Shown: piece by piece, positions 51,383 through 61,083 of the stretch
Layout of the letters: each line of letters starts with the position of its first letter
Position numbering within the stretch: the first letter of the stretch is position 1
Origin: Candidatus Poribacteria bacterium
Lineage (GTDB): Bacteria > Poribacteria > WGA-4E > PCPOR2b
DNA: 64,000 nucleotides
Assembly (NCBI GenBank): GCA_028819845.1
Contig: JAPPKS010000030.1
Location: 95,784 to 159,783 of the forward strand
Reading direction: 5' to 3'
Notes under the pieces: model-generated
Databases searched by the model: none
What the model saw: the letters and a program-made list of their open reading frames with translations, nothing else
Told to the model about the DNA's origin: nothing
Made by a program: the position numbers and the translations under genes

Positions 51383-52576
51383 TTGGGGCAAAAACTGGGA
51401 TTACGCGATTTAGATGCGGCTGGAAAACGTGTGCTGGTGCGTGTTGACTTCAATGTCTTGATGGAGGGGGCGCGAGTTGCCGATGATACTCGCATCCGGG
51501 CTGCACTACCAACGATTTTACATCTAATCGCTAACGGCGCCAAAATCATATTGATTACGCATTTGGGGCGTCCCAACGGGTTTGATTCTGCATTCTCGAC
51601 CGCCCCGATTGCAGAGCATCTCAGCCGCCTGATGGGGCAGCGTGTCATACATGCCCTCGATTGTGTTGGACCTGAAGTGGCAACGTCCATTTCTCAACTT
51701 CAGGATGGCGGCGTCCTACTACTTGAGAATGTCCGCTTTCATAAGGAGGAAACAGCGAACAATCCTGAGTTTGCGAAAGCACTTGCATCGCTCGCCGACA
51801 TATACGTGAATGACGCCTTTGGCACAGCACACCGCGCCCATGCATCGACCGAAGGTGTTACCCGATTTTTCGACCAGTCCGCCGCGGGCTTATTGGTGGA
51901 AAGAGAACTCAGACATCTGAACAAAACCCTTCAAAATCCGGAACGCCCTTTTCTCGCCATTTTGGGCGGAGTTAAAATTTCTGATAAAATTGGCATGATT
52001 GAAAACCTTTTGGGTAAGGTCAATGAGATAATTATCGGCGGAAGGATGACAAATACCTTTCTCAAAGCTATGGGGATGCCGGTTGGGAAGGCCGTTGTAG
52101 AATCGGAAAATCTTGAAATTGCGATTGGATTACTGAGAAAAGCATCGAGCCGGAACATCCCTATTCATTTGCCGCACGATCACCTCATTGCAAAGGAATT
52201 GAGTGCAGATGCGGAATCACAAATTGTTGCACGCGAGGGAATCCCGGATGGATGGGAGAGATTAGACATTGGTCCCACCTCAATCGCGGCGTTTGGGGAA
52301 ATTATTGATGCGGCAAAAACCGTATTTTGGAACGGTCCATTGGGAGTCTACGAGTTTGATAAATTTTCGACAGGCACAATCGAGATTGCCAAGCGAATTG
52401 CCGAATCGAAAGCGGTCAGCATAATCGGGGGCGGCGATTGTGTCGCTGCCGCGCATAAAGCGGGCATTGCGGACCGAATCACACACGTTTCTACAGGCGG
52501 CGGCGCTACGCTCAAATACCTTGAAGGGAAAGAGTTGCCAGGTATTGCTGCGTTGACGGACAAAGCGAACAACTGA
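51383..52576 (+). CDS. pgk: Phosphoglycerate kinase
   Basis: This 397-residue glycolytic enzyme has the substrate motif KRVLVRVDFNVLMEG (about residues 14-28), the arginine segment LITHLGRPNG, RAHASTEGV, ILGGVKISDKIG, and the C-terminal ADP-binding GGGDCVAAAH and HVSTGGGATLKYLEGKELPG. The start is TTG 51383, eight bases after AAGGAG (51369-51374); the ATG at 51375 is out of frame. The last codons and stop lie in a sequence that nearly matches the core of the interspersed repeat found at both window ends. Confidence 0.95.
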   Translation: MGQKLGLRDLDAAGKRVLVRVDFNVLMEGARVADDTRIRAALPTILHLIANGAKIILITHLGRPNGFDSAFSTAPIAEHLSRLMGQRVIHALDCVGPEVATSISQLQDGGVLLLENVRFHKEETANNPEFAKALASLADIYVNDAFGTAHRAHASTEGVTRFFDQSAAGLLVERELRHLNKTLQNPERPFLAILGGVKISDKIGMIENLLGKVNEIIIGGRMTNTFLKAMGMPVGKAVVESENLEIAIGLLRKASSRNIPIHLPHDHLIAKELSADAESQIVAREGIPDGWERLDIGPTSIAAFGEIIDAAKTVFWNGPLGVYEFDKFSTGTIEIAKRIAESKAVSIIGGGDCVAAAHKAGIADRITHVSTGGGATLKYLEGKELPGIAALTDKANN

Positions 52577-52589
52577 GCGGATGGCGAAG
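52570..52589 (+). repeat. Match to the CAACTGAGCGGATAGCGAAG repeat core at the pgk/panB junction
   Basis: These 20 bases differ from the repeat core at 719-738 and 62761-62780 at one position (G for A at base 14). They comprise the last Asn codon and stop codon of pgk, the 4-base gap and the first codons of panB. The panB ATG is created by that single difference. Whether this is chance or repeat insertion is unresolved. Confidence 0.5.
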
Positions 52590-53414
52590 AAAGACATCAA
52601 TTTCTTGCATTCAAAGAAGCAGGCGGATCAGAAACTCACGATGTTAACCTGCTATGACTATCCAACCGCGCTCATGGAAGACAAGGCTGGAATTGACATA
52701 GTGTTCGTTGGCGACAGCGTGGGAATGAACGTCTTGGGTTATGAAAGCGACACGGAAGTCACGATGGCGGATATGCTTCACCATCTGAAAGCGGTGCGTA
52801 GAGGCGTGACTACCGCCTACCTCCTTGTTGACATGCCGTACAAGACGTATGACACCCCCGAACAGGCTTTGGAAAACGCAATAACCTTGCTGTCGTACGG
52901 TGCTGACGGCGTCAAGTTGGAGGGATGGGAGAAGGAAGCGGTCGTCAGGACATTAGCGGAGAACAGCATAGATGTCTGTGCCCATATCGGCCACAATCCG
53001 CAATTTCACGGCTCGCGCCGGTTGGTGCGCGGCAGGACGTATTCAAAAGGCAAGTCGTTAATTCAAAGCGCGTTGGCTCTGGAGAATGCCGGCGCGAAAC
53101 TGATTGTTCTTGAGATGGTCACAAAGGAAATTAGCAAGATAATCACCGAGAAATTGAAAATCCCCGCGATAGGCATTGGATCGGGCGGCAACTGCGACGG
53201 CCAAGTGCTCGTCATCCACGACATTTTAGGTATTGGTGCACTTGCCCTAACTTATACGAAGGCATATGAGGACTACGAAAATTTGACATTTCAAGCGATA
53301 TGCCAGTACAAGCAAGAGGTTGAGGAGGGGCTATTCCCAACCGAAGCACAGGAATTCAGTATAGATGAAGAAAAATTGGCGAAGGTAGAGCAATGGGTGA
53401 CCGAGAACTTGTAG
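52581..53414 (+). CDS. panB: 3-methyl-2-oxobutanoate hydroxymethyltransferase
   Basis: This 277-residue enzyme adds a hydroxymethyl group from methylene-THF to ketoisovalerate in pantothenate synthesis. Motifs are MLTCYDYPTALMEDKAGID, FVGDSVGMNVLGYESD (metal Asp), VVDMPYKTY-like LLVDMPYKTYDTPEQAL, VKLEGWEK (active Lys), AHIGHNPQF, and the GIGSGGNCDGQVLVIHD segment. It begins five bases after the pgk stop, with the start embedded in a repeat-like sequence. A separate pgk-panB transcript is likely. Other pantothenate genes are not in the window. Confidence 0.95.
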   Translation: MAKKDINFLHSKKQADQKLTMLTCYDYPTALMEDKAGIDIVFVGDSVGMNVLGYESDTEVTMADMLHHLKAVRRGVTTAYLLVDMPYKTYDTPEQALENAITLLSYGADGVKLEGWEKEAVVRTLAENSIDVCAHIGHNPQFHGSRRLVRGRTYSKGKSLIQSALALENAGAKLIVLEMVTKEISKIITEKLKIPAIGIGSGGNCDGQVLVIHDILGIGALALTYTKAYEDYENLTFQAICQYKQEVEEGLFPTEAQEFSIDEEKLAKVEQWVTENL

Positions 53415-53720
53415 AACGAAAGTCTTTGCGAATTTATCTAGATACCTTATCGTCGATTCCATTTACATTTCATCAGGGCTGCACGGTCAAGGACAATTCA
53501 CCGCCCACTGACCGTTCGTAGGGTTGGGTTGCCCAACCCTCTGTTCCCAATTCAAACCGTATGGTTGAGCGTGCTCTACCCGCGGTTGATTGATGGGCGG
53601 GGGGACCCCGCCCCTACAGTTACGAACAGCTTTACACAAATGCCAATACGCCCAAGACGAACTAACACCATTGGATATATATAATTATTGGTTTTACTAT
53701 AGCAACTTGGAGAAAAATAT
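53415..53720. other. Intergenic region with a GC-rich palindromic element
   Basis: It contains the 114-base element at 53514-53627, followed by an AT-rich stretch with TATAAT at 53680-53685. No convincing -35 is positioned for that sequence. proS starts at 53721 after CTTGGAG. No gene was found. Confidence 0.6.
53514..53627. repeat. 114-base MITE-like palindromic element
   Basis: GTTCGTA (53514-53520) and TACGAAC (53621-53627) are exact inverted ends. Inside, AGGGTTGGG/CCCAACCCT (53520-53528/53532-53540) forms a hairpin with a three-base loop. GGGCGGGG and CCCCGCCC (about 53596-53613) form another. The GGGCGGGGACCCCGCCCCTAC type core is a widespread interspersed repeat in bacteria. The TIR structure suggests a small non-autonomous mobile element, but no target-site duplication was determined. 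Confidence 0.65.
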
Positions 53721-55154
53721 ATGAGAGAGAAGATAACGCCCCGCAGCCAAGACTATTCAGAATGGTATACCGATGTGATTCGGCAAGCGCAATTGGCGGA
53801 TTACGCCCCCGTGCGGGGTTGCATGGTCATCCGCCCTTACGGCTTTTCGCTTTGGGAGAATGTGAAAGAAGGACTCGACCGGCGCTTCAAGGAGACGGGG
53901 CATGAGAATGCCTGCTTCCCGCTGTTCATCCCGATGAGTTTCATCGAAAAGGAGTCTGAACACGTCGAAGGCTTCAAACCGGAGCTAGCCGTTGTTACAC
54001 ACGGCGGGGGAAAAAAGTTGGAAGAGCCGCTGGCGGTACGTCCAACTTCCGAGACTATCATTGGGCATATGTACAGCCAATGGATTCAATCGTATCGAGA
54101 TTTGCCGGTGCTCATCAATCAGTGGGCGAATGTCGTGCGGTGGGAACTCCGCACACGTCTCTTTCTACGTACCATGGAGTTTTTCTGGCAGGAGGGGCAC
54201 ACCGCCCACGCGACTTCCGAGGAGGCGCATGAAGAGACGCTGCGCATGCTCGATGTGTACACCGACTTTGCCGCCAACGATGCTGCAATACCGGTAATTC
54301 CCGGCCGCAAGAGTGAAAGCGAGAAATTCCCCGGCGCTGAGGCGTCTTACAGCATAGAAGCCATGATGGGAGATAAGCGGGCGCTGCAGTCTGGCACCTC
54401 CCACTACTTCGGGCAGAATTTCGCTAAGGCTTTTGATATTCAATATCAAGATGAAAATGGGGTACAGCAATTCTGTTGGACAACGAGCTGGGGCGTGAGC
54501 ACACGAATGGTAGGCGCAATCATTATGGCGCACGGCGACGACCAGGGGCTCATTTTACCGCCGCGGCTTGCGCCCATCCAAGTGGTGGTTGTGCCAATCT
54601 GGAAAACAGACATAGAGAAGTGCGAGGTGATGGGGACAGTAGATCGGGTCAAAACCGCCCTCGGCGATGGGGTGCGGCTAAAGGTCGACGATCGCGATGA
54701 ATACTCTCCCGGTTGGAAGTTCAACGAGTGGGAGTTAAAGGGCGTGCCGTTACGAATTGAGATTGGCCCCAGAGATGTTCAAAATGCGCAAGTCGTACTA
54801 GCGCGGCGCGACCAACCCGGGCGTGAAGGAAAGTCATTTGCGCCGCTTGCGGACATTTCCGACACAGTCACCAATTTGCTCAACCAGATCCAGCGTGATT
54901 TGCTTGTCCGCAACACAGAATTTCGCAATGAACATACTTATGAACCGAGGGATTACGATTCGCTTCGAGACGCGGTGGATCAGGGATTTGCCCGCGCACC
55001 GTGGTGCGGCGGCGGCGCTTGCGAGGAAAAGGTCAAGGCGGATACGAAAGCCACCACGCGATGTATTCCGTTCGATCAGCCGGGCAATTGCGGAAAGTGC
55101 GTTGTGTGCGGCAATCCGGCTGAGGAGGTTGTTATCTTCGCTCGGGCGTATTGA
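53721..55154 (+). CDS. proS: Proline-tRNA ligase, archaeal/eukaryotic-type
   Basis: This 477-residue class II synthetase is of the short, editing-less type found in archaea, eukaryotes and some bacteria. It has EKITPRSQDYSEWYTDVIRQAQLADYAPVRGCMVIRPYGFSLWE at the start, motif 2 LRTRLFLRTMEFFWQEGHTAHAT, and motif 3 region WTTSWGVSTRMVGAIIMAHGDDQGLILPP. The anticodon-binding domain is followed by a Cys-rich C-terminal zinc-type domain (CGGGACEEK, CIPFDQPGNCGKCVVCG) ending in Tyr. Bacterial-type ProRS would be longer with an editing insert. It is a class of ProRS acquired by several bacterial lineages. Confidence 0.95.
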   Translation: MREKITPRSQDYSEWYTDVIRQAQLADYAPVRGCMVIRPYGFSLWENVKEGLDRRFKETGHENACFPLFIPMSFIEKESEHVEGFKPELAVVTHGGGKKLEEPLAVRPTSETIIGHMYSQWIQSYRDLPVLINQWANVVRWELRTRLFLRTMEFFWQEGHTAHATSEEAHEETLRMLDVYTDFAANDAAIPVIPGRKSESEKFPGAEASYSIEAMMGDKRALQSGTSHYFGQNFAKAFDIQYQDENGVQQFCWTTSWGVSTRMVGAIIMAHGDDQGLILPPRLAPIQVVVVPIWKTDIEKCEVMGTVDRVKTALGDGVRLKVDDRDEYSPGWKFNEWELKGVPLRIEIGPRDVQNAQVVLARRDQPGREGKSFAPLADISDTVTNLLNQIQRDLLVRNTEFRNEHTYEPRDYDSLRDAVDQGFARAPWCGGGACEEKVKADTKATTRCIPFDQPGNCGKCVVCGNPAEEVVIFARAY

Positions 55155-55255
55155 AGACATGAAATACCAAAAGCGCGGCATGAGCGAATAGGGATAATGT
55201 TTGCAGCGATAGGCGAAAACGCAAAAAATGTGTGAGTCGAAAGGAGTCAGATTTA

Positions 55256-56131
55256 GTGAGCATTCTTGTAAATAAGGAAACAAGGGTGGTTGTGCAAGGC
55301 ATTACCGGTCGTTCAGGAAGGTTTAACGCGCAGCAGAGCGTGGCTTACGGCACAAAGATTGTCGCCGGCACAAGTCCGGGCAAGGGTGGAGGCGAGGTTG
55401 ACGGCATTCCAATCTACAATACGGTTGCTGAAGCGGTTAGGATGACGGGTGCAGATGCGTCCACGATTTATGTGCCTGCGCCGTTCGCCCCAGACGCCAT
55501 CATGGAAGCCGCCGACGCGGGGATAGGTCTTGTTGTCTGTATAACGGAGGGTGTGTCCGTCCTTGATATGGTGAAAGTTAAACGCTATCTGGACGGGAAG
55601 CCGACTCGACTGATTGGCCCAAACTGTCCGGGCGTCATCACGCCCGACGAATGTAAAATCGGGGTGCTGCCCGGTTCTGTATTTCAGCCCGGAAAGATTG
55701 GCATCGTTTCCCGCAGCGGCACGTTGACGTACGAGGCGGCGTATCAATTGACGAAGCTCGGTCTTGGGCAATCCTCATGCGTCGGCATTGGCGGCGATCC
55801 GGTCATCGGGACGAGTTTCGTTGATGTTCTGGCGCTGTTTGAAGAAGACTCGGATACGGAAGCGGTGGTCATGATTGGCGAGATTGGCGGGACCGCGGAG
55901 GAAACTGCGGCGGAATTCGTGAAAAATAACATGAGCAAACCGGTGGTCGGGTTCATTGCGGGCCAGACGGCGCCGCCGGGAAAACGGATGGGGCACGCCG
56001 GGGCGATTATCGCTGGCGGACACGGCACAGCGGGAGAAAAAATTAACGCTCTGACAGCGGCTGGCATCGTTGTGGCTGAAAGCCCGGCAACCATTGGAGA
56101 GACGCTGCTGAACACGCTCCGGAATCCATAG
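55256..56131 (+). CDS. sucD: Succinate-CoA ligase (ADP-forming) subunit alpha
   Basis: This 291-residue partner of SucC begins [21 protein letters not shown], typical of SucD. It has the CoA-binding Rossmann part [15 protein letters not shown] and [19 protein letters not shown], the phosphohistidine-loop region [18 protein letters not shown] with the catalytic His, and the [19 protein letters not shown] segment. The start is GTG 55256, nine bases after AAGGAG; a GTG at 55232 would add eight residues upstream of that site. It lies after proS, separated from sucC by the serpin, pgk, panB and proS genes. Confidence 0.95.
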   Translation: MSILVNKETRVVVQGITGRSGRFNAQQSVAYGTKIVAGTSPGKGGGEVDGIPIYNTVAEAVRMTGADASTIYVPAPFAPDAIMEAADAGIGLVVCITEGVSVLDMVKVKRYLDGKPTRLIGPNCPGVITPDECKIGVLPGSVFQPGKIGIVSRSGTLTYEAAYQLTKLGLGQSSCVGIGGDPVIGTSFVDVLALFEEDSDTEAVVMIGEIGGTAEETAAEFVKNNMSKPVVGFIAGQTAPPGKRMGHAGAIIAGGHGTAGEKINALTAAGIVVAESPATIGETLLNTLRNP

Positions 56132-56264
56132 AACTTGAGTTGAATCTACTTAATTTTTTCATACAATTTCTGCTCTAAATTGGTGCGACGTTTTTAGGAA
56201 ACTTCATAAATGTAGTGTTTAAGCCTTACTATTGTAGAGCTATTGGCCGTTATGCGGTGATGTA

Positions 56265-59200
56265 TTGTTAGCGAAAGATATGAACACCATTCAAACAAAG
56301 TTGGATGAAGCACGAAAAGAACTGCTCGACCTGAGTTTGCGCAACCCTTTGATTAACTACAGGCTGCTCAAAGCGAGAGGGCTTGAGGTCGTGGATGAAT
56401 CCCCCCCAAGTGTTTATCAAATCCTTGTACAACAGGGAAAGGTTATGTCTTTTTTACCCAAGCCCGAACTTGATGCGGATGATGACTTTCAACTGTTTGA
56501 AGAGGATGACACGGAATCCGACCCTGCTAGACACACCGATAGCAAACTCCAAACACACTATTCGCCGACGGAGCTTCAGAGGCGATTGCTAAACACGTAC
56601 TATACAGCGCGGACGGCAATCGAAGAACAGGGGGTAAACACACTGTATCTCGCGCTCGGCATGCTCGAATGGTACGAATCCGAATCGAGTGATATGCTAC
56701 GCCGCGCACCGCTCGTTCTAATTCCGGTTGAACTCAGCCGCGCCAGTGTCCGTGCGCGTTTCCGAATCGGTTACACGGAGGAGGAATTCGGAACGAATCT
56801 CTCTCTTCAGGAGAAGTTAAAATCTGAGTTCGGCATCCACCTACCTGACCTCCACGATGCGGATGACCTTGATGAACTTGATGTTCCGGGTTATTTTCAA
56901 ACCGTTAGTGCGTCAATAATGGACACGCCACATGACGATGTCTGCCGATGGTCAGTTAATGGTTCTGCGGTTGCGCTCGGATTTTTCTCGTTTGCGAAGT
57001 TTCTGATGTATCGCGACTTGGAAAGCACGAATTGGGACAATGACGCGTTGCCTGCGCATTCGGTTTTGCAGTCTGCGTTAGCAACGGGCTTTCAAGAACC
57101 AAGTTCAACCATTCCTGTTGATTCTCCCATTGATGAACATCTCAATCCCGGTGAGACGCATCACGTCGTTGACGCGGATAGTTCGCAAGCATTGGCAATT
57201 CACGAAGTATGCGAAGGCCGAAATCTTGTTATTCAGGGCCCGCCGGGCACCGGGAAATCTCAAACCATTACGAACCTAATTGCGGAAGCCATCTCAAATG
57301 GAAAACGGGTGCTGTTTGTTGCGGAAAAGATGGCGGCGTTGGAAGTCGTTAAGCGCAACCTGGATAAAGCCGGAATCGGAGATGCGTGTTTAGAGCTGCA
57401 CAGCCATAAGATGAACAAAAAAGCGGTGGTTGATGAACTAAACCGTACGCTTGCGCTCAGCCGGTCAAAGACGACAACGCTTGATGAGAAAGTACAATCG
57501 CTCCTCAATAACCGCGACCGCTTAAACAATTACTGCCGTGCAGTCAACACGCCCATTGGCGACAGCGGCATTACACCGTTTCAGGCGTATGGAGAACTTT
57601 TGGCGGTAGAGCGCCGCCTTTCGGAGGTGGAACTGCCGACGCTAGACTCGAGTCAATTCCGGCACGCTGCAGCCGATTTTGCGGAGGGTTTGGATAGAAT
57701 TGAGGAGTTGCAAATCCTTCTCAAGCGGATGGGCATACCGATACATCACCCGTTTTGGGGCAGCCGGTGCAGCATCTTTCCTCCAAATGACAGAGTTCAA
57801 GTGGAACGCTTGTCGGTGGAGGCGAGAGAAGCGGTAATAGCGCTCCAGGACGCGTCGGAAAAACTGGCACAGCATCTTCAACTAGGTACGCCCGGCACCC
57901 GTGAGGCTGTCGAGAGTGTCATGCACGCGGCACAATGCGCGTTAAGCGGCCCGAACATGGAGGGAGTCATTGTCAAGTCTCCCGAATGGGCGGCGCAATC
58001 CGAAGATTTGGAGGCGGGGTTGAAGGCGGGAGCACGATTGAGCCAACTTCACCAAGAATACGATAATATCCTCATCCTAGAAGCCTGGGAGCAGAGCGTT
58101 CTGGAGATTCGTAAGGTGTTGGCGGCGCAGGGAGACAAGTGGTGGCGCGTATTTTCGCGGAAATTTCGGCGCGCCCGCAATGAACTTGCCGGGTTGTGTA
58201 AGCAGGAACTGCCGAAAGCGCAGGGTGTGCGGCTCCGAATTGTGGACGCGATTCTGGAATCGCAGCGTGAACAACCGCGCCTTGAAAAGATTCAAGGCAT
58301 CGGTAAACAGTTGTACGGCAGGCGCTGGGAAGGAAAATCTTCCAATTGGCTCGAACTTCGAGAAATCGCCCAATACCTTTTGACATTGCACCAATCGGTG
58401 GAACGCGGAGAATGGCCGGAAGCGTTAATTGACTACCTCGCGTCAAACCAGGATTCGGCCACACTTCGGTCATTGGTTGCGGCGGTTGAGGAACACTATA
58501 ATCGGCATCCACAGCTCCTTCGGACTGTTGTTGAAATGATTCAACTCGATGAAACCGTGCGATTTGGACCTGAAATTGAATTAAAGGCGCGTCCATTCAC
58601 GGAGCAAGCGCACATTCTCGAAGGTTGGGAAAAAGAAGCCGAGCGGCTCCAAGAAATCGTCAACTATAACCACTTAACAAAAGCGTTGAAAGATAGCGGT
58701 TTTGGAGACATTGTAAAGGTCGCGAATGATTGGCCAGAGGCGAGCCAGTTTTTGCCGGATTTGCTTAAACATGTTTGGCACGGCGCACAGGTAGAGACTG
58801 CAATGCGGGAACGGCCAATCCTTGCAGGTTTTACCGGTGATGCGCACCATTATGCGGTCGAACGATTCAAGGATTTAGATCGTCTCTCGCTTGAATTCAA
58901 CAAGGCAAATGTTGCATACGCGCATAGGAGTAATTTGCCACAGTACGAAGCGTCTAGCGGGCAGTTGGGACTGCTCAGGCGTGAATTCGAGAAAAAGCGG
59001 CGGCATCTGCCAATTCGCCAGCTAATGACCAAAGCGGGAAATGCGATACAAGCGATTAAACCGGTATTCATGATGAGCCCGCTCTCGGTGGCAACATTCC
59101 TGCCGCCTAACAGCGTTGATTTTGATTGGGTGGTGTTTGACGAGGCGAGCCAAGTCAAACCCGTTGATGCGTTCGGAGCGATTATTCGGGGTGGGCAAGC

Positions 59201-61025
59201 TGTCGTCGTTGGAGATAACCGCCAGCTTCCGCCAACCCGTTTTTTCGATAAACACATAGCGGATGATGACGAAGATATCGACGCGGAAGATAACCTCGCC
59301 GGCGATATGGAGAGCATTCTGGGTCTGTTTAGCGCGCAGAACGCACCGACGCGTATGTTGCGTTGGCACTACCGCAGCCGGCACGAATCGCTTATTACGG
59401 TGTCGAACATTGAATTTTATGAAAATAAGCTGCAACTCTTTCCAAGCCCGGACGCCGCGAAAGAGGAGGTCGGGTTAATTTACCATTACCTACAAGATAC
59501 TGCTTATGACCGCGGCCGGAGTGGAAGAAACAAAGCGGAAGCGCGGTTCGTCGCGGCGCGTGTGATCGAACACGCCCGCAACCGCCCAAATTTGACGCTC
59601 GGCGTCTCAACGTTCAGCACGACTCAGATGGAAGCGGTTCAGAATGAACTCGAACTTCTGCGGCGGGAAGATTCGTCGTGCGAACAGACGTTTTTCAACG
59701 CGCACCCGGAAGAACCGTTTTTCGTCAAAAATTTGGAGAATGTCCAAGGGGATGAACGCGATGTCATTTTTATCAGCATCGGTTACGGGCGAGACGCCAA
59801 TGGACATCTCACGATGAACTTCGGCCCGCTCAACCAAGACGGCGGAGAGCGGCGGTTGAACGTATTGATTACACGGGCGCGTCGGCGCTGCGAAGTGTTC
59901 ACCAACCTGAAAGGCGATGATATCGACCTGAGCCGTACCGATGCCCGCGGTGTCGCTGCACTCAAACGTTACCTGAAATATGCGGAAACGGGCGACCTTG
60001 AGATGCCGAAGCAGTCCGACAGAGAAGCAGGTTCCCTGTTTGAGGAGGAGGTCGCAGAAGCGCTGCGCGACCTTGGTTACCAAGTTGAACATCAAATCGG
60101 TTCATCTGGTTATTTTATCGATCTCGGCGTTAAAGACCCGCAACGTCCGGGACGCTATCTGTTGGGCATTGAATGCGACGGCGCCACCTATCACAGCGCA
60201 CAATCAGCACGCGACCGCGACCGGCTTCGGCAGCAGGTGCTTGAAGGACTCGGTTGGCGGATCCACCGGATATGGAGCACGGATTGGTTTAGAACTCGAG
60301 ACAAAGAACTCAGAAAGGCGGCTGAAGCGATAGAGGCGGCTAAGGTTCATATCCCTTCACTGCCTGAACCCGCTTCTGAAGACGACAGCGCCAATTCCAA
60401 TAACGGCGATGAAGAAGCAGCGGGAGATTCTGAGGATACAACTGTTCATTTCGAATCGGAATCGCGGGGAAATTCACTCGCTGAAAAGTACAAACTCGCT
60501 GAATTGGTTATTTCCACTGACGGGCATAGTCTGGGCAAGGTTTCGCCATTCAAGATGCAAGGGTGGATTCAGCGCGTTGTCGAAATCGAGAGTCCCGTGC
60601 ATTTCGACGAAGTAGCGAGACGCATCGCAAGTGCGGTAGGTGTAAGCCGTGTTGGCAACCGAATCCAAGACACAGTGAAAGCCGCTGCCAGACAGGCGGC
60701 GCGATCCGGAAGTATTGAGATTAGAGGTGACTTTTTCTACTTGAAGGATCAGGGGCAGGTCAACATCGTGCGTGACCGAAGCGAACTCCCGAAAGCATCA
60801 AGAAAGTTGGAGCTAATCGCACCCGAGGAGATAGAGGCGGCTATCAAGCAGGTTGTGTCGGAGGCTTTTGGGATTGAGTCTGGTGATTTAACCCGCGAGG
60901 TTTGCAAGCTGTTTGGATTCAAATCGGTCAGTACGGAGATGCGGCGGCGGGTTGAATTAATCATAGAGCTGATGATTGAGCGGGAAGAATTAACGGGGAA
61001 AGGTGATTCGCTGGTGCTTGCCTGA
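56265..61025 (+). CDS. DUF4011/SF1 helicase/Vsr-like nuclease/DUF3320 protein (HheA-like defence protein)
   Basis: This 1586-residue protein has several domains. The N-terminal DUF4011 region (about 1-300) includes LLDLSLRNPLINYR. The SF1 helicase has Walker A GPPGTGKSQ (325-333), Walker B VVFDEASQ (about 956-963), QGDERDVIFIS and motif VI ERRLNVLITRARRR (about 1200). A restriction-nuclease-like domain follows (about 1250-1345; YFIDLGV and GIECDGATYH contain candidate Asp/Glu residues), then a DUF3320 region (about 1440-1500). This order matches the DUF4011-helicase-Vsr proteins, some of which (named HheA, from memory) protect against phage. The start is TTG 56265 or ATG 56280, without a strong site. 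Confidence 0.88.
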   Translation: MLAKDMNTIQTKLDEARKELLDLSLRNPLINYRLLKARGLEVVDESPPSVYQILVQQGKVMSFLPKPELDADDDFQLFEEDDTESDPARHTDSKLQTHYSPTELQRRLLNTYYTARTAIEEQGVNTLYLALGMLEWYESESSDMLRRAPLVLIPVELSRASVRARFRIGYTEEEFGTNLSLQEKLKSEFGIHLPDLHDADDLDELDVPGYFQTVSASIMDTPHDDVCRWSVNGSAVALGFFSFAKFLMYRDLESTNWDNDALPAHSVLQSALATGFQEPSSTIPVDSPIDEHLNPGETHHVVDADSSQALAIHEVCEGRNLVIQGPPGTGKSQTITNLIAEAISNGKRVLFVAEKMAALEVVKRNLDKAGIGDACLELHSHKMNKKAVVDELNRTLALSRSKTTTLDEKVQSLLNNRDRLNNYCRAVNTPIGDSGITPFQAYGELLAVERRLSEVELPTLDSSQFRHAAADFAEGLDRIEELQILLKRMGIPIHHPFWGSRCSIFPPNDRVQVERLSVEAREAVIALQDASEKLAQHLQLGTPGTREAVESVMHAAQCALSGPNMEGVIVKSPEWAAQSEDLEAGLKAGARLSQLHQEYDNILILEAWEQSVLEIRKVLAAQGDKWWRVFSRKFRRARNELAGLCKQELPKAQGVRLRIVDAILESQREQPRLEKIQGIGKQLYGRRWEGKSSNWLELREIAQYLLTLHQSVERGEWPEALIDYLASNQDSATLRSLVAAVEEHYNRHPQLLRTVVEMIQLDETVRFGPEIELKARPFTEQAHILEGWEKEAERLQEIVNYNHLTKALKDSGFGDIVKVANDWPEASQFLPDLLKHVWHGAQVETAMRERPILAGFTGDAHHYAVERFKDLDRLSLEFNKANVAYAHRSNLPQYEASSGQLGLLRREFEKKRRHLPIRQLMTKAGNAIQAIKPVFMMSPLSVATFLPPNSVDFDWVVFDEASQVKPVDAFGAIIRGGQAVVVGDNRQLPPTRFFDKHIADDDEDIDAEDNLAGDMESILGLFSAQNAPTRMLRWHYRSRHESLITVSNIEFYENKLQLFPSPDAAKEEVGLIYHYLQDTAYDRGRSGRNKAEARFVAARVIEHARNRPNLTLGVSTFSTTQMEAVQNELELLRREDSSCEQTFFNAHPEEPFFVKNLENVQGDERDVIFISIGYGRDANGHLTMNFGPLNQDGGERRLNVLITRARRRCEVFTNLKGDDIDLSRTDARGVAALKRYLKYAETGDLEMPKQSDREAGSLFEEEVAEALRDLGYQVEHQIGSSGYFIDLGVKDPQRPGRYLLGIECDGATYHSAQSARDRDRLRQQVLEGLGWRIHRIWSTDWFRTRDKELRKAAEAIEAAKVHIPSLPEPASEDDSANSNNGDEEAAGDSEDTTVHFESESRGNSLAEKYKLAELVISTDGHSLGKVSPFKMQGWIQRVVEIESPVHFDEVARRIASAVGVSRVGNRIQDTVKAAARQAARSGSIEIRGDFFYLKDQGQVNIVRDRSELPKASRKLELIAPEEIEAAIKQVVSEAFGIESGDLTREVCKLFGFKSVSTEMRRRVELIIELMIEREELTGKGDSLVLA

Positions 61026-61083
61026 TCGGTTGGGCGAACAAATCGCCCTCGCGCAAATTCGCTCGAGCATGAATTACCTCCGC

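Noticed and set aside
53680..53685. TATAAT upstream of proS
   Set aside because: No recognisable -35 at the correct spacing; in AT-rich DNA the hexamer alone is weak evidence.
58072..58596. Long antisense frame within the helicase gene
   Set aside because: It is a mirror of a strongly coding frame with domain motifs, and the antisense translation has no family resemblance.
61032..61048. GGGCGA/TCGCCC hairpin after the helicase gene
   Set aside because: Short stem with no T-run on either strand, so not called a terminator.
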